Source of the DNA: Thermococcus gammatolerans EJ3
GTDB taxonomy: Archaea; Methanobacteriota_B; Thermococci; Thermococcales; Thermococcaceae
Assembly: GCF_000022365.1 (NCBI RefSeq)
Contig: NC_012804.1
Location: 620,001 to 684,000, forward strand
Direction: 5' to 3'
Length of the DNA: 64,000 bases
Shown here in pieces: positions 47,156-55,795 of the stretch. Below the pieces are notes generated by a model, which made no database searches, was not told the DNA's origin, and was given only the letters and a program-made list of their open reading frames with translations. The translations under genes and the position numbers were made by a program. Positions within the stretch are counted from its first letter, which is position 1, and each line of letters begins with the position of its first letter.

Positions 47156-47656
47156 ATGTGGGGAAAGATCGAGCACTACTTTGACGAGTACCCCGTGAGG
47201 AAGCTTATAGCAAAGACGCTCCTTAAGTACGGTCTCAGGGTTTCGGACGACCTCAAGATAAAGGCCGGCGACATTGAGGTGCCTTACACGAAGATAGCCA
47301 AGGCCCTCGACGTTGACAGGAGGGTCGTCAAGGAGACCGTCAGCATGATACTCAAGATTCCCGACCTGAGGGAGATATACACGAACCTCGAGCCGACCGT
47401 CCATATGAAGCACGTCGGCAGGCACGTTGGTTACGGTGTCATCGAGATCGAGCCCGAGCCGAGGGCGGTTGGAATACTCGCCAAGATAGCCCAGAAGATA
47501 GCGGACAGGGGGATAAACATCGTCCAGGTCGTTGCGGAGGATCCCGAGCTATATCCCGAGGCAACTCTCACGATAATCACGGAGAAGCCGATTCCGGGCG
47601 ATCTCATCAACGAGCTCTCCAAGCTGGAGGGTGTTAAGAGGATCTCGATATACTGA
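47156..47656 (+). CDS. ACT-domain amino-acid metabolism regulator (COG2150-like)
   Basis: ATG 47156, 4 nt after GGTGAT, gives 166 residues. The N-terminal part is a helix-turn-helix-like unit (YPVRKLIAKTLLKYGLRV, TKIAKALDVDRRVVKETVSM). The C-terminal part is an ACT domain (about 88-166: GVIEIEPEPRAVGILAKIAQ, GINIVQVVAEDPEL). Such proteins probably sense an amino acid. Transcription is rightward toward the mbs operon, but an inverted repeat and a new promoter separate them. Confidence 0.83.
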   Translation: MWGKIEHYFDEYPVRKLIAKTLLKYGLRVSDDLKIKAGDIEVPYTKIAKALDVDRRVVKETVSMILKIPDLREIYTNLEPTVHMKHVGRHVGYGVIEIEPEPRAVGILAKIAQKIADRGINIVQVVAEDPELYPEATLTIITEKPIPGDLINELSKLEGVKRISIY

Positions 47657-47742
47657 GTTCCCGTTCTTTTCTTCCATTCCCTAGTTTAACTTTGGAGCCT
47701 GAAGAACCCTCCGATGCATTAAAGGACAAATTTGCTTCCTTC

Positions 47743-47792
47743 GATTAAACTAAAAGTTTCAAACTTTTGGTCTAATCAAGCAAGGTTTATAA
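47743..47792 (+). promoter_or_regulatory. Long inverted repeat and TATA box of the mbs operon
   Basis: Arms of 17 bp (47743-47759 and 47761-47777) match at 15 of 17 positions around a single c. A TATA box (ggtttataagc, about 47783-47793) follows directly, about 65 bp before the first mbs gene. The dyad sits where an activator such as a sulfur-responsive regulator would bind, though it could also terminate the upstream transcript. GGAGGGTTGATAA precedes the first ATG. Confidence 0.55.
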
Positions 47793-47854
47793 GCAATTGT
47801 TTTCAACCCTCGGTAGCTCACGGTTAAACTTCCACATCTCTGGAGGGTTGATAA

Positions 47855-48388
47855 ATGGAAGAAGCGGGCAAAATAAGCAGGTACCTGTACACAGTGATCG
47901 TCCTGTTCTTGATATGGCTGTTCTTAACGGCAAGCACGGACCCACAGGAACTCGTTATGGGGGTAATATTTTCCCTGCTGATAGCGGCTTTCGCGTATCC
48001 AATATTCACCACCAGAGGCCTGGCAAACCTTCATCCCAAGAGGGTCGCCTACGCGATAGCGTACATACCGTACTTTCTGTGGGCCATGATCATGGCCAAC
48101 CTCGACGTGGCCTATAGGGTTCTTCATCCGAAGAGACCGATAAGGCCGGGCATAGTCCACTGCAAAACAGTACTGAAGACCAACCCAGGCAAGCTGGCAC
48201 TGGCCAACTCGATAACCCTCACCCCCGGAACCATAACCCTCGACGTTGACGACGATAACTACTTCATTCACTGGATCTGGGTTCCCGATGAGGTTCTCCG
48301 CGCGGAAAGCGATGAAGAGCACGTTGAGAGGGCCTCCTCCAACATAACGGCCCCCTTTGAAAAGTTCCTGAAGGTGATCTTCGGATGA
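47855..48388 (+). CDS. mbsA: Mbs complex subunit A (MrpE-like)
   Basis: This 177-residue protein opens the operon and resembles the MrpE antiporter subunit. It has two or three N-terminal membrane helices (about 12-28, 32-50 and 62-85) and a cytoplasmic tail with ALANSITLTPGTITLDVD, the family's signature. Mrp-type subunits move Na+ and H+ across the membrane. In the Mbs complex (earlier Mbx) this is coupled to reduction of sulfane sulfur. Confidence 0.88.
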   Translation: MEEAGKISRYLYTVIVLFLIWLFLTASTDPQELVMGVIFSLLIAAFAYPIFTTRGLANLHPKRVAYAIAYIPYFLWAMIMANLDVAYRVLHPKRPIRPGIVHCKTVLKTNPGKLALANSITLTPGTITLDVDDDNYFIHWIWVPDEVLRAESDEEHVERASSNITAPFEKFLKVIFG

Positions 48389-48639
48389 TAGGGATAAACA
48401 TCTACCTCATCCTGATAGCCATAGCGACACTTCTCAGCATGTACAGGGTCTTCAGAGGTCCGACGACCGTCGACAGGCTCGTTGCCGTTGATATTATGAC
48501 GACAATCACCACGGGCCTGATGGTGCTCTTTGCACTCTACTACAAGCGCATGATCTTCCTGGACGTTGCCTTGGTTTACGCGGTTCTGGCCTTTGGAGGC
48601 GTTATAGCCTTCGCGCGCTACATGGAGGGAGGCCTATGA
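48385..48639 (+). CDS. mbsB: Mbs complex subunit B (MrpF-like)
   Basis: This 84-residue protein has three membrane helices and the MrpF signature MYRVFRGPTTVDRLVAVD between the first two. The ATG overlaps the previous stop by 4 bp. It is part of the ion-translocating Mrp module. Confidence 0.9.
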   Translation: MIGINIYLILIAIATLLSMYRVFRGPTTVDRLVAVDIMTTITTGLMVLFALYYKRMIFLDVALVYAVLAFGGVIAFARYMEGGL

Positions 48640-49031
48640 ACGTGCTAGCTGCAATCGGTGAGATCCTCGTTTTCATAGGGACGTTCTTTTACTTCCTCTC
48701 GGCCCTCGGCCTCATCAGGATGCCGGACGTTTACAACAGGATGCAGACCTCAACCAAGAGTGCAACCCTTGGGAGCCTCGGTGTTATGATAGGAGTTGGT
48801 CTCTGGGCCCTTGGAAGCGACTTTGGGAGCGTTGCTTGGCTCACCAAGACGGTGGTCATAGCGACGTTCCTTCTCCTCACCAACCCGATAAGCGCCCACG
48901 CCTTGATCAGGGCGGCATACAAGAGAGGGATTCCCCTCTGGCACGGCAGCGTCGTTGATAAGTACCACGAATACATTGAGTCCAAGGCTGAAAAGGCCGA
49001 AAGCGTTGAGGGGGAAGGTGATGCCGAATGA
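48636..49031 (+). CDS. mbsC: Mbs complex subunit C (MrpG-like)
   Basis: This 131-residue protein has three membrane helices and the MrpG signature LIRMPDVYNRMQTSTKSATLG, followed by LTNPISAHALIRAAYK. A hydrophilic tail (EYIESKAEKAESVEGEGD) extends beyond the usual family end. It overlaps neighbours by 4 bp on both sides. Confidence 0.9.
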   Translation: MNVLAAIGEILVFIGTFFYFLSALGLIRMPDVYNRMQTSTKSATLGSLGVMIGVGLWALGSDFGSVAWLTKTVVIATFLLLTNPISAHALIRAAYKRGIPLWHGSVVDKYHEYIESKAEKAESVEGEGDAE

Positions 49032-49312
49032 ACTGTATTGCCTGCGTTGAGTATATAATCGTGGCCCTCATGATACTCTCCGCTGTGCTCGCGGTCGAGT
49101 GGCGCGACCTGCTCGCCGCTACTGTTGGAATGGCGGCTGTTAGCCTCTTCGCCTCGATACTGTTCTTCATGCTCCAGGCTCCCGACGTTGCAATGACCGA
49201 AGCTGCCATAGGCGCAGCGCTCAGCGGTGCCGTGTTCATCTTCGCCATTAAGAGAACCCAGCGCTTTGAGACGGAGGAAGAGGAGAAACCCGGCTGGTGG
49301 GTGAGGTGGTGA
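49028..49312 (+). CDS. mbsD: Mbs complex subunit D (DUF4040-like)
   Basis: This 94-residue protein has three membrane helices and the motif FMLQAPDVAMTEAAIGAAL, typical of the MbhD/DUF4040 region that corresponds to part of MrpA. It ends in an acidic tail. The next gene begins 3 nt downstream. Confidence 0.88.
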   Translation: MNCIACVEYIIVALMILSAVLAVEWRDLLAATVGMAAVSLFASILFFMLQAPDVAMTEAAIGAALSGAVFIFAIKRTQRFETEEEEKPGWWVRW

Positions 49313-49314
49313 AC

Positions 49315-50022
49315 ATGCTCAAGCGTGCCCTCGCGATAATCACTCTGCTAATAATCGGCTACTGGCTGGCCCAGGGGCTGGCCGGTGTGCCCTTTGGGCA
49401 GGACAAGATGATCGTTGGCAGGTACTACCTTGAGAACGTTAAAGAGCAGACCGGTGCCGTTAATGCGGTAACGGCCATCGTGGTTAACTACCGTGGTTTC
49501 GATACACTCGGTGAGGTTACCGTGCTCTTCATAGCCTCAACAGGCGTTGGGGCACTTCTCTGGAGGAAGAAGAAAAAGAGAACAGCCAGAGCTGAGGGTT
49601 CTGTTGTCCTGAAGACGGGGACAGAGCTGCTCTTTCCGTTCGTGGTTCTCTTCGGCGCCTACATATTCATTCACGGACACCTCACACCGGGTGGAGGATT
49701 TCCGGGAGGAGCGACCATAGCAACTGCCTTCCTGCTGCTCTACATGGCCTTCATCAACTACGAGATTCCGCACAGGGCCTTCGAGAAGACCGAAGGTTTG
49801 GCTGGAATGGGCTACGTCCTCGTCGGCCTCATAGGCCTCGCCATAGGCGGCTACTTCCTCTTCGACTGGATCTGGCAGACCTGGAACTGGGGACACGACA
49901 ACATCGGCAGGCTCTTCAGCGGCGGGTTCATCCCGATAATCTACACGCTGATAGGCATTAAGGTAGGTACAGAGCTGAGCGGTATCATCGACAACATGCT
50001 CAAGGAGGGGGTGAGCGAATGA
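49315..50022 (+). CDS. mbsF: Mbs complex subunit F (fused MbhE- and MrpB-like parts)
   Basis: ATG 49315 follows GAGGTGGTGAAC and gives 235 residues. The N-terminal part (about 1-90; VNAVTAIVVNYRGFDTLGE) corresponds to MbhE. The C-terminal part (about 100-235; LLFPFVVLFGAYIFIHGHLT, PGGGFPGGATIATAF) is MrpB-like. In the related hydrogenase Mbh these are two separate genes, so here they are fused. It belongs to the proton/sodium module. Confidence 0.87.
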   Translation: MLKRALAIITLLIIGYWLAQGLAGVPFGQDKMIVGRYYLENVKEQTGAVNAVTAIVVNYRGFDTLGEVTVLFIASTGVGALLWRKKKKRTARAEGSVVLKTGTELLFPFVVLFGAYIFIHGHLTPGGGFPGGATIATAFLLLYMAFINYEIPHRAFEKTEGLAGMGYVLVGLIGLAIGGYFLFDWIWQTWNWGHDNIGRLFSGGFIPIIYTLIGIKVGTELSGIIDNMLKEGVSE

Positions 50023-50375
50023 ACGTTCCAGACATCAGCGTCTACTACTTCGGAGCGATAAGCCTCGTGCTCATCGGCCTTTACGCCGTCCTCGTCAAGA
50101 AGAACGTCCTTAAGATTCTCGTTGGACTCAGCATCATGGAAACCGGTGTCAACCTGCTTCTCATCAGCATAGGCTACATTTCCGGAAGGAGCGCGCCGAT
50201 TCTGAGCGAGGGGGTAACGGCTTCAAGGGCCGTTGATCCAATTCCACAGGCACTCGTTCTTACCGCGATAGTCATAGGCGTTGCCACCACGGCTATGGCC
50301 TTGAGCGTTGCCATAATCCTTTACGAGAAGTATGGAACGCTCAACGTTGAGGAAATAAGGAGGTTGAGAGGATGA
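50019..50375 (+). CDS. mbsG: Mbs complex subunit G (MrpC/NuoK-like)
   Basis: This 118-residue protein has three membrane helices and the NuoK-type segment GLSIMETGVNLLLISIGYI, carrying a membrane glutamate. A second signature is PIPQALVLTAIVIGVATTAM. It overlaps both neighbours by 4 bp. Confidence 0.9.
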   Translation: MNVPDISVYYFGAISLVLIGLYAVLVKKNVLKILVGLSIMETGVNLLLISIGYISGRSAPILSEGVTASRAVDPIPQALVLTAIVIGVATTAMALSVAIILYEKYGTLNVEEIRRLRG

Positions 50376-51859
50376 ACGCGCAGTACGCTTCGCTCCTCAT
50401 CGCAGTTCCGCTCATAAGCGCTTTCTTCGTCCCCCTGATCAAGGGATTCGGTAAGAGGACGGTGAAGTACTACCTTATGCTGGTAACCCTAGTTCAGACC
50501 GCGATCGCTGGAGCAGTCTTCGTTAACGTCTACCGCACGGGGGAACCAATGATAGTCATGGCCGGCGGATGGAAACCCCCGGTTGGAATAAACCTCTACG
50601 TTGGCCCATTCGCTGCACTCTTCGTCCTCATAGTTGCAATAATGAGCTTTTTCATGGCAGTTTTCAGCCTCAAAGCGGTTGAAACCGAACCTATAGACAA
50701 GTACGCCATGCTCTTCCTTCTGCTCATGCTTGGCTCGACCGGAATGATAGCGACCGGTGATATCTTCAACCTCTTCGTCTTCATGGAGATAACCTCCATA
50801 ACCGCATACGCACTAACTGCCTACAACAAGACGGGTGAGGCGGCGGAGGCGTCACTCAAGTACATGGTCCTCGGCGGAATCGGGTCGAGCTTCTTCCTCA
50901 TCGGTGTTGCCCTGATCTACGGCGCAACCGGGACGCTCAACATGGCACACATAGCCCAGCTAGCGGGCGGCATCAACCCCACCGTCGCCCAAATAGGCCT
51001 GGCCCTTCTGATCTTCGGCCTGGCCGTTGAGGCCGAGCTCTTCCCGCTCAACGCGTGGGCGCCGGATGCATACCAGGCCGCACCCCACCCGATAACCGCT
51101 ATGTTCTCCGCGTTCGTCGTTAAAGCGGGCCTTTACGCCGCCGCGAGGCTGCTCTACATAATGCAGAACGCCAGCGGCTGGGGCTCAGTACTCAAAATGG
51201 TTGTCATAATGGCCGCACTCACTGTCTTCGTCGCCGAGTTCTCAGCTTTGAGGCAGAGGGACGTCAAAAGGATGATCGCTTACTCCTCGATAAGTCAGGT
51301 TGGGATGATAGCCTTTGCGCTCGCTCTGGGCACCCAGGCGGGCGTTGAGGCGGGCGTCTTCCATATGATCAACCACGCCATAGTGAAGGCCCTCCTCTTC
51401 CTGGCGGTTGGCTACGTTGGGATAACCCTTGGGGGGACTGGAATCGAGAAGTTTTCCGGTCTCGGCAGGAGAATGCCCCTGACGGCCTTTGTCATAACCG
51501 TCGGTTCGCTGGCGGCAGTTGGAATACCGCTCTTCAACATATTCTGGAGCAAGATCAGGATCCTCATAGCGGGCGTTGAGGCAGGCTACACCTGGGGAGT
51601 TGCTTTAATCCTCGGTGCGAGCGTCGTCGAGGCCGTCTATTACATCAGACTGATACACACGATGTGGTTCGGAGAGGGTGAGGGAAGGATCAGGGAGAAC
51701 CTAGCGATAGGCACGATTGCACTGTTCCTCGTGCTGTTGATACTCTTCATCGGCCTCTACCCCAATTACTTCTGGACGGTCTCCCAGAAGGCCGGTCAGG
51801 ACATCTTCAACGTGGTTGACTACGTCAAGAACGTCCCGTTGATGGGGGTGGGATCATGA
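50372..51859 (+). CDS. mbsH: Mbs complex subunit H (MrpD/NuoN-like)
   Basis: This 495-residue antiporter-like subunit has about fourteen membrane helices. It shows the conserved glutamate in FNLFVFMEITSITAYALTAY, the lysine-bearing LKYMVLGGIGSSFFL and the discontinuous-helix region AELFPLNAWAPDAYQAAPHP and RQRDVKRMIAYSSISQVG. It forms an ion path in the membrane arm. Confidence 0.93.
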   Translation: MNAQYASLLIAVPLISAFFVPLIKGFGKRTVKYYLMLVTLVQTAIAGAVFVNVYRTGEPMIVMAGGWKPPVGINLYVGPFAALFVLIVAIMSFFMAVFSLKAVETEPIDKYAMLFLLLMLGSTGMIATGDIFNLFVFMEITSITAYALTAYNKTGEAAEASLKYMVLGGIGSSFFLIGVALIYGATGTLNMAHIAQLAGGINPTVAQIGLALLIFGLAVEAELFPLNAWAPDAYQAAPHPITAMFSAFVVKAGLYAAARLLYIMQNASGWGSVLKMVVIMAALTVFVAEFSALRQRDVKRMIAYSSISQVGMIAFALALGTQAGVEAGVFHMINHAIVKALLFLAVGYVGITLGGTGIEKFSGLGRRMPLTAFVITVGSLAAVGIPLFNIFWSKIRILIAGVEAGYTWGVALILGASVVEAVYYIRLIHTMWFGEGEGRIRENLAIGTIALFLVLLILFIGLYPNYFWTVSQKAGQDIFNVVDYVKNVPLMGVGS

Positions 51860-53709
51860 CGTTCGTCGATTATGCTATACCCTTGCTCCTCTTCATACCC
51901 GCAGTCAGTGGTGTCCTCGCATGGCTTTTCGACAGGGATATTGTCAGGGAGATCTTTGGACTCATCGGTGGTCTTTCGCCACTCGTGATCATAGCCATCA
52001 CTTACGGAAAGCTCGGAGACGGAATAAAGTGGACCGTTGACACCGGCGTTTTCAAGCTGTTCTTCCAGCTTGAGCACATGTCGTGGTACCTCGCCGCGGT
52101 TGCGGCCGTAGTTGCAGCTGCGATGGCCTTCGGCATGGTCTCGACCTCGAGGAGCGGCTACGAGTGGATGTTTGCCCTCTTCAGTGTTTCCGGCCTGCTG
52201 GGAGTCTTCCTCAGTGGGGACTTCGCGGGCTTCTTCCTGTTCTGGGAGCTCATGACCTTCGCGAGCTTCATGATGGTGCTCCGCTACAACAAGCGGGCCT
52301 CGCTTAAGTACTTCGTGCTCAGTATCATCGGCGCCTACGCGATGCTCCTGGCCATAGCGATCCTCTACGCCAAAACCGGAACGCTGGAGTTCCAGTCCCT
52401 GCGCAGGATGGTAGTTTACGCTGCCTACGGCATGGTACCCCTCACAAAGACCGATATGGTACTAGTTTACGCGCTCTTCCTGGTTGCCTTTGGCGTTAAG
52501 GCCGGAACCTGGCCGCTGCACGTCTGGGCACCCGACGCTTACTCTGAGACCAACCAGAGTTACACCACCTTCTTCAGCGGTGCATTGAGCAAGGCAGGTG
52601 CCTACGGTTTCGTCCTGATGTTTATACTCCTCGGTGTCAAGCTCTACACCGATCTTGGAACGTTCCGCGGACATCCATTGTTCACGTACATCCTTGCCTG
52701 GCTTGGAGCCATAACAGTCGTCGTCGCGGGATTTTTGGCGGTCCTTCAGGAAGACCTCAGAAAACTCCTGGCTTACTCCTCCGTCAGCCAGGTAGGTTAC
52801 ATCGTTCTTGCCCTCGGGGTTGGAAGCGGAATCGGCTTCACTGGAGCGTTCTTCCACATCCTCAGCCACGCGGTCTTCAAGGGTCTGTTCTGGCTGATCA
52901 CCGCTGCCCTGATACTCAGAACAGGAAAGACCCGCTTTGAGGACTTCGGCGGTTTAGCCGAGAAAATGCCGGTAACCTTTGCGATGGCCCTCATAGCGGT
53001 TCTCAGCCTCGCCGGAATCCCGCCGATGGCCGGCTTCGCCAGCAAGTGGCTGATCTACGAGGCCGCCATAAGCGCTCACATGCCCCTCGTCGCGGGAGCA
53101 ATATTCCTCGGAAGCGCCATAGCATTTGCCTACGTCGTCAGGTTCCTCTACGCCATATGGTTCGGTCAGAGGCCGAGCGACCTTGACGATGTTGAGGAGG
53201 CACCGCTCCCGCTCCTCGTCGGCATGACGATACTCGCGATACCGAACGTCGTCTTCGGTATAGCCCCGGGGCTCGTGGTAAGGTTCCTTAACAAGTTCAT
53301 AAACACTGGCGTCGCTGTGAACAGCTACTACTCCATAAGCACGGGCGTTGGAACCTACAACGCGCTCAGCGTTGCTTTGATCCTTGTCGTTGGCCTTGCC
53401 ATAGCGGGTCTGATCTACATTTACGGTGCGAGGGCGAGGAGGATACCCCTCACGAACACCTACCAATCGGGTAACCCCGTCACCGAGGACTACAACCTCA
53501 GCATGAGGAGGAACTTCTACCGGCCTCTCGCCGAAGCCCTTGAGTTCTGGCTCAAGTACAGCTTCGACAGGTTCTACGCCAGAGTGGCCAAGATAGCCGA
53601 GGACTTCGCCGACTGGCTGAGGGAGGGCTTCTACAACGGAAACGTCCAGGCGTATTCATGGTACCTGGCAATAGTGCTCTTGATCCTAGCACTCTGGGGG
53701 GTGTTGTGA
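51856..53709 (+). CDS. mbsH': Mbs complex subunit H' (second MrpD/NuoL-like)
   Basis: This 617-residue protein is a second antiporter-like subunit, a hallmark of Mbs compared with the Mbh hydrogenase, which has one. Conserved elements include FFLFWELMTFASFMMVLRYN, KAGTWPLHVWAPDAYSETNQ and EDLRKLLAYSSVSQVG. The C-terminal extension (about 500-617) has a helix and a hydrophilic stretch that may lie along the membrane arm, ending with a last helix. Confidence 0.92.
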   Translation: MTFVDYAIPLLLFIPAVSGVLAWLFDRDIVREIFGLIGGLSPLVIIAITYGKLGDGIKWTVDTGVFKLFFQLEHMSWYLAAVAAVVAAAMAFGMVSTSRSGYEWMFALFSVSGLLGVFLSGDFAGFFLFWELMTFASFMMVLRYNKRASLKYFVLSIIGAYAMLLAIAILYAKTGTLEFQSLRRMVVYAAYGMVPLTKTDMVLVYALFLVAFGVKAGTWPLHVWAPDAYSETNQSYTTFFSGALSKAGAYGFVLMFILLGVKLYTDLGTFRGHPLFTYILAWLGAITVVVAGFLAVLQEDLRKLLAYSSVSQVGYIVLALGVGSGIGFTGAFFHILSHAVFKGLFWLITAALILRTGKTRFEDFGGLAEKMPVTFAMALIAVLSLAGIPPMAGFASKWLIYEAAISAHMPLVAGAIFLGSAIAFAYVVRFLYAIWFGQRPSDLDDVEEAPLPLLVGMTILAIPNVVFGIAPGLVVRFLNKFINTGVAVNSYYSISTGVGTYNALSVALILVVGLAIAGLIYIYGARARRIPLTNTYQSGNPVTEDYNLSMRRNFYRPLAEALEFWLKYSFDRFYARVAKIAEDFADWLREGFYNGNVQAYSWYLAIVLLILALWGVL

Positions 53710-54603
53710 ATGTTTGACTGGAAGCTCATCCTTGAGGCAATCGGAATGCTGATCTACGCCACCTTCATGGGCTTCATCTTCATGGGTATCGAGAGGAAGG
53801 CAATGGCAAGGATACAGAGGCGCGTGGGGCCCCCGATATACCAGCCAATAATCGATACGCTGAAGTTGCTCGGCAAGAAGGAAAGCGTCAGTCACGGCCT
53901 CATTTACGACTTCGGCCCGGTCTTTGCCCTCGGGGCGAGCATAACGGCGCTCCTCTTCCTTCCAATAGCCAATTTCCAGCTCTTCAGCTCGAACGCAGAC
54001 CTCATCGTGGTTGCCTACCTCCTGGAAATCCCGATGCTCGGAATAATGCTCGGTGCCATGAGCTCGGGCAACCCCTACTCAGCGGTCGGTGTCCAGCGTG
54101 GTCTGCTCACGATGGTGGCCATGCAGTTGCCCTACGGTCTCGCGCTTATAGCCCTCATCCAGCACTGGGGAACCTTCAAGCTCAGTGAAATCGTTGCCCT
54201 TCAGGAACTGCACGGTTGGAGCATAACGGTTCCTGCCCTCCTGATAGCGATGATAATCTTCGACATAGTCTTCCAGGCGATGCTCGGTCTTGAGCCCTTC
54301 GACATCGTAACTGCCCCGGCGGAAATCTCGATGGGTCCAATGGTCGAGTACGGAGGCAAACACGCGGCGTTGCTCTTCACCCAGCACGCGGTTCAGCTCT
54401 TTGCCGAGACGGCGTTCTTCGCGATACTGTTCCTCGGCGGCGCAAGCAACCTCCTCGAACTGCTGGTCAAGCAGATAGCGGTGCTCTTCATAGCGATATT
54501 CATAGCGAGCATCTACCCGCGCTTCACCATCGACCAGGCCGCGAAGTTCTTCTGGAAGTGGCCGACGATACTTGGGATAATAGCCGTGCTGCTGACGATG
54601 TGA
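53710..54603 (+). CDS. mbsM: Mbs complex subunit M (NuoH-like)
   Basis: This 297-residue protein has eight membrane helices and NuoH signatures: MGIERKAMARIQRRVGPPIY (about 25-44), the acidic loop GLEPFDIVTAPAEISMGPMV and EYGGKHAALLF. NuoH-type subunits couple the redox module to the membrane ion path. It begins right after the previous stop. Confidence 0.93.
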   Translation: MFDWKLILEAIGMLIYATFMGFIFMGIERKAMARIQRRVGPPIYQPIIDTLKLLGKKESVSHGLIYDFGPVFALGASITALLFLPIANFQLFSSNADLIVVAYLLEIPMLGIMLGAMSSGNPYSAVGVQRGLLTMVAMQLPYGLALIALIQHWGTFKLSEIVALQELHGWSITVPALLIAMIIFDIVFQAMLGLEPFDIVTAPAEISMGPMVEYGGKHAALLFTQHAVQLFAETAFFAILFLGGASNLLELLVKQIAVLFIAIFIASIYPRFTIDQAAKFFWKWPTILGIIAVLLTM

Positions 54604-54613
54604 GGTGATGTGG

Positions 54614-55198
54614 ATGAGTGAGAAAGACGGCTTCATAAGCTATGAACTCCAAGAGTTCAAGCTCTTCGAGCCCCTCTTCAGGTGGGCGAGAAAGAAGAGC
54701 CTCTGGATAGTGGCGTTCTGTACCGGTTGCGGCGGTATAGAGATGCCCCCACTTGCAACCGCCCGCTACGACTTCGAGCGCTTTGGAATAATGCCCAATC
54801 CTGCCCCGAGGATGGCGGACTTGTTCCTCATCACCGGCTACGTCACGCCAAAAACGCTGAAGAGGATAATCATAACCTACGAGATGATGCAGGATCCAAA
54901 GTACGTCCTCGCTCACGGCTCCTGTCCCATCAACGGCGGTGTCTACTGGGACTCCTACAACGTGGTTAAGCAGCTTGATAAGTACATCCCGATAGACGTG
55001 GCCATAGCAGGCTGCATGCCCAGGCCGGAGGCGGTAATGGACGGAATCATGGAGATAATGCGGAAGATAGAGAACGGAGAAGCCGATGGCTGGAAGCGTT
55101 ACAGGGAGAACTACGAGTGGTACAGGAAGAACCAGGACGAGCTGTTTGGAGAGGGCTGGCGTGAGAAGGACGCGAAGAGGTGGTTGGCATGGCTGTGA
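54614..55198 (+). CDS. mbsJ: Mbs complex subunit J (NuoB-like, 4Fe-4S)
   Basis: ATG 54614 is 4 nt after GGTGAT and gives 194 residues. It carries the proximal 4Fe-4S ligands C36 and C39 (CTGCGGIEMPP), C104 (AHGSCPINGG) and C134 (AGCMPRPEAV). The C-terminal tail is charged. This small subunit passes electrons toward the substrate site at the interface with subunit L. Confidence 0.93.
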   Translation: MSEKDGFISYELQEFKLFEPLFRWARKKSLWIVAFCTGCGGIEMPPLATARYDFERFGIMPNPAPRMADLFLITGYVTPKTLKRIIITYEMMQDPKYVLAHGSCPINGGVYWDSYNVVKQLDKYIPIDVAIAGCMPRPEAVMDGIMEIMRKIENGEADGWKRYRENYEWYRKNQDELFGEGWREKDAKRWLAWL

Positions 55199-55785
55199 AC
55201 GATAGCAAGGTTGAGAACAAGGCTGAGGGGAAGGTGAAAGCTCAGGAGGTTCCTGAGGAGAAGCCCGAGCTCCCGAACACCAAGGAGGGCAACCTCGTTA
55301 GAGAGCTCCTCGAGAAGGCCCCCTACGCTGAAGGCAAAGTTAGGCGCGAGAGAAGGATAGAGTTCAAGGTTCCTGCCGAGAGGATACACGAGTTCCTCGA
55401 GCTGGCGAGCGAGAAGTTTGAGATGCTCATGCAGATAAGCGTTGTCGATTGGCTCAAGCAGGGTGAGTTCGAGCTCGTTTACCAGCTCTGGAGCGTCAGT
55501 GAGAGCGTTCACGCCTTCGTGAAAACAAGGGTTCCGAGGGACAGCGCAGAGGTGCCGACGGTAATGGACATATGGCCCGTTGCAGAGACCTACGAGAGGG
55601 AAGCCCACGAGTTCTTTGGAATAATCTTCAAGGGCAACCCGAGGCTTGGGCCGTTCATCCTCGAGCCGAGGGAGTACGAGAAGCACCCGCTCAGGAAGGA
55701 CTTTAACACCCTTAGCTACGTCAAGACAATCTACGGCGAGGACTTCGACAGGTATGACGAGAGTAAGACCAACTACGTGATATGA
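55189..55785 (+). CDS. mbsK: Mbs complex subunit K (NuoC-like)
   Basis: ATG 55189, 5 nt after GAGGTGG, gives 198 residues and overlaps the end of subunit J by 10 bp. After a Lys/Glu-rich start come the family segments VYQLWSVSESVHAFVKTRVP and PTVMDIWPVAETYEREAHEF, then FGIIFKGNPRLGPFILEPRE. It forms part of the peripheral arm with subunit L. Confidence 0.92.
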   Translation: MAVNDSKVENKAEGKVKAQEVPEEKPELPNTKEGNLVRELLEKAPYAEGKVRRERRIEFKVPAERIHEFLELASEKFEMLMQISVVDWLKQGEFELVYQLWSVSESVHAFVKTRVPRDSAEVPTVMDIWPVAETYEREAHEFFGIIFKGNPRLGPFILEPREYEKHPLRKDFNTLSYVKTIYGEDFDRYDESKTNYVI

Positions 55786-55795
55786 GGTGATGCTC

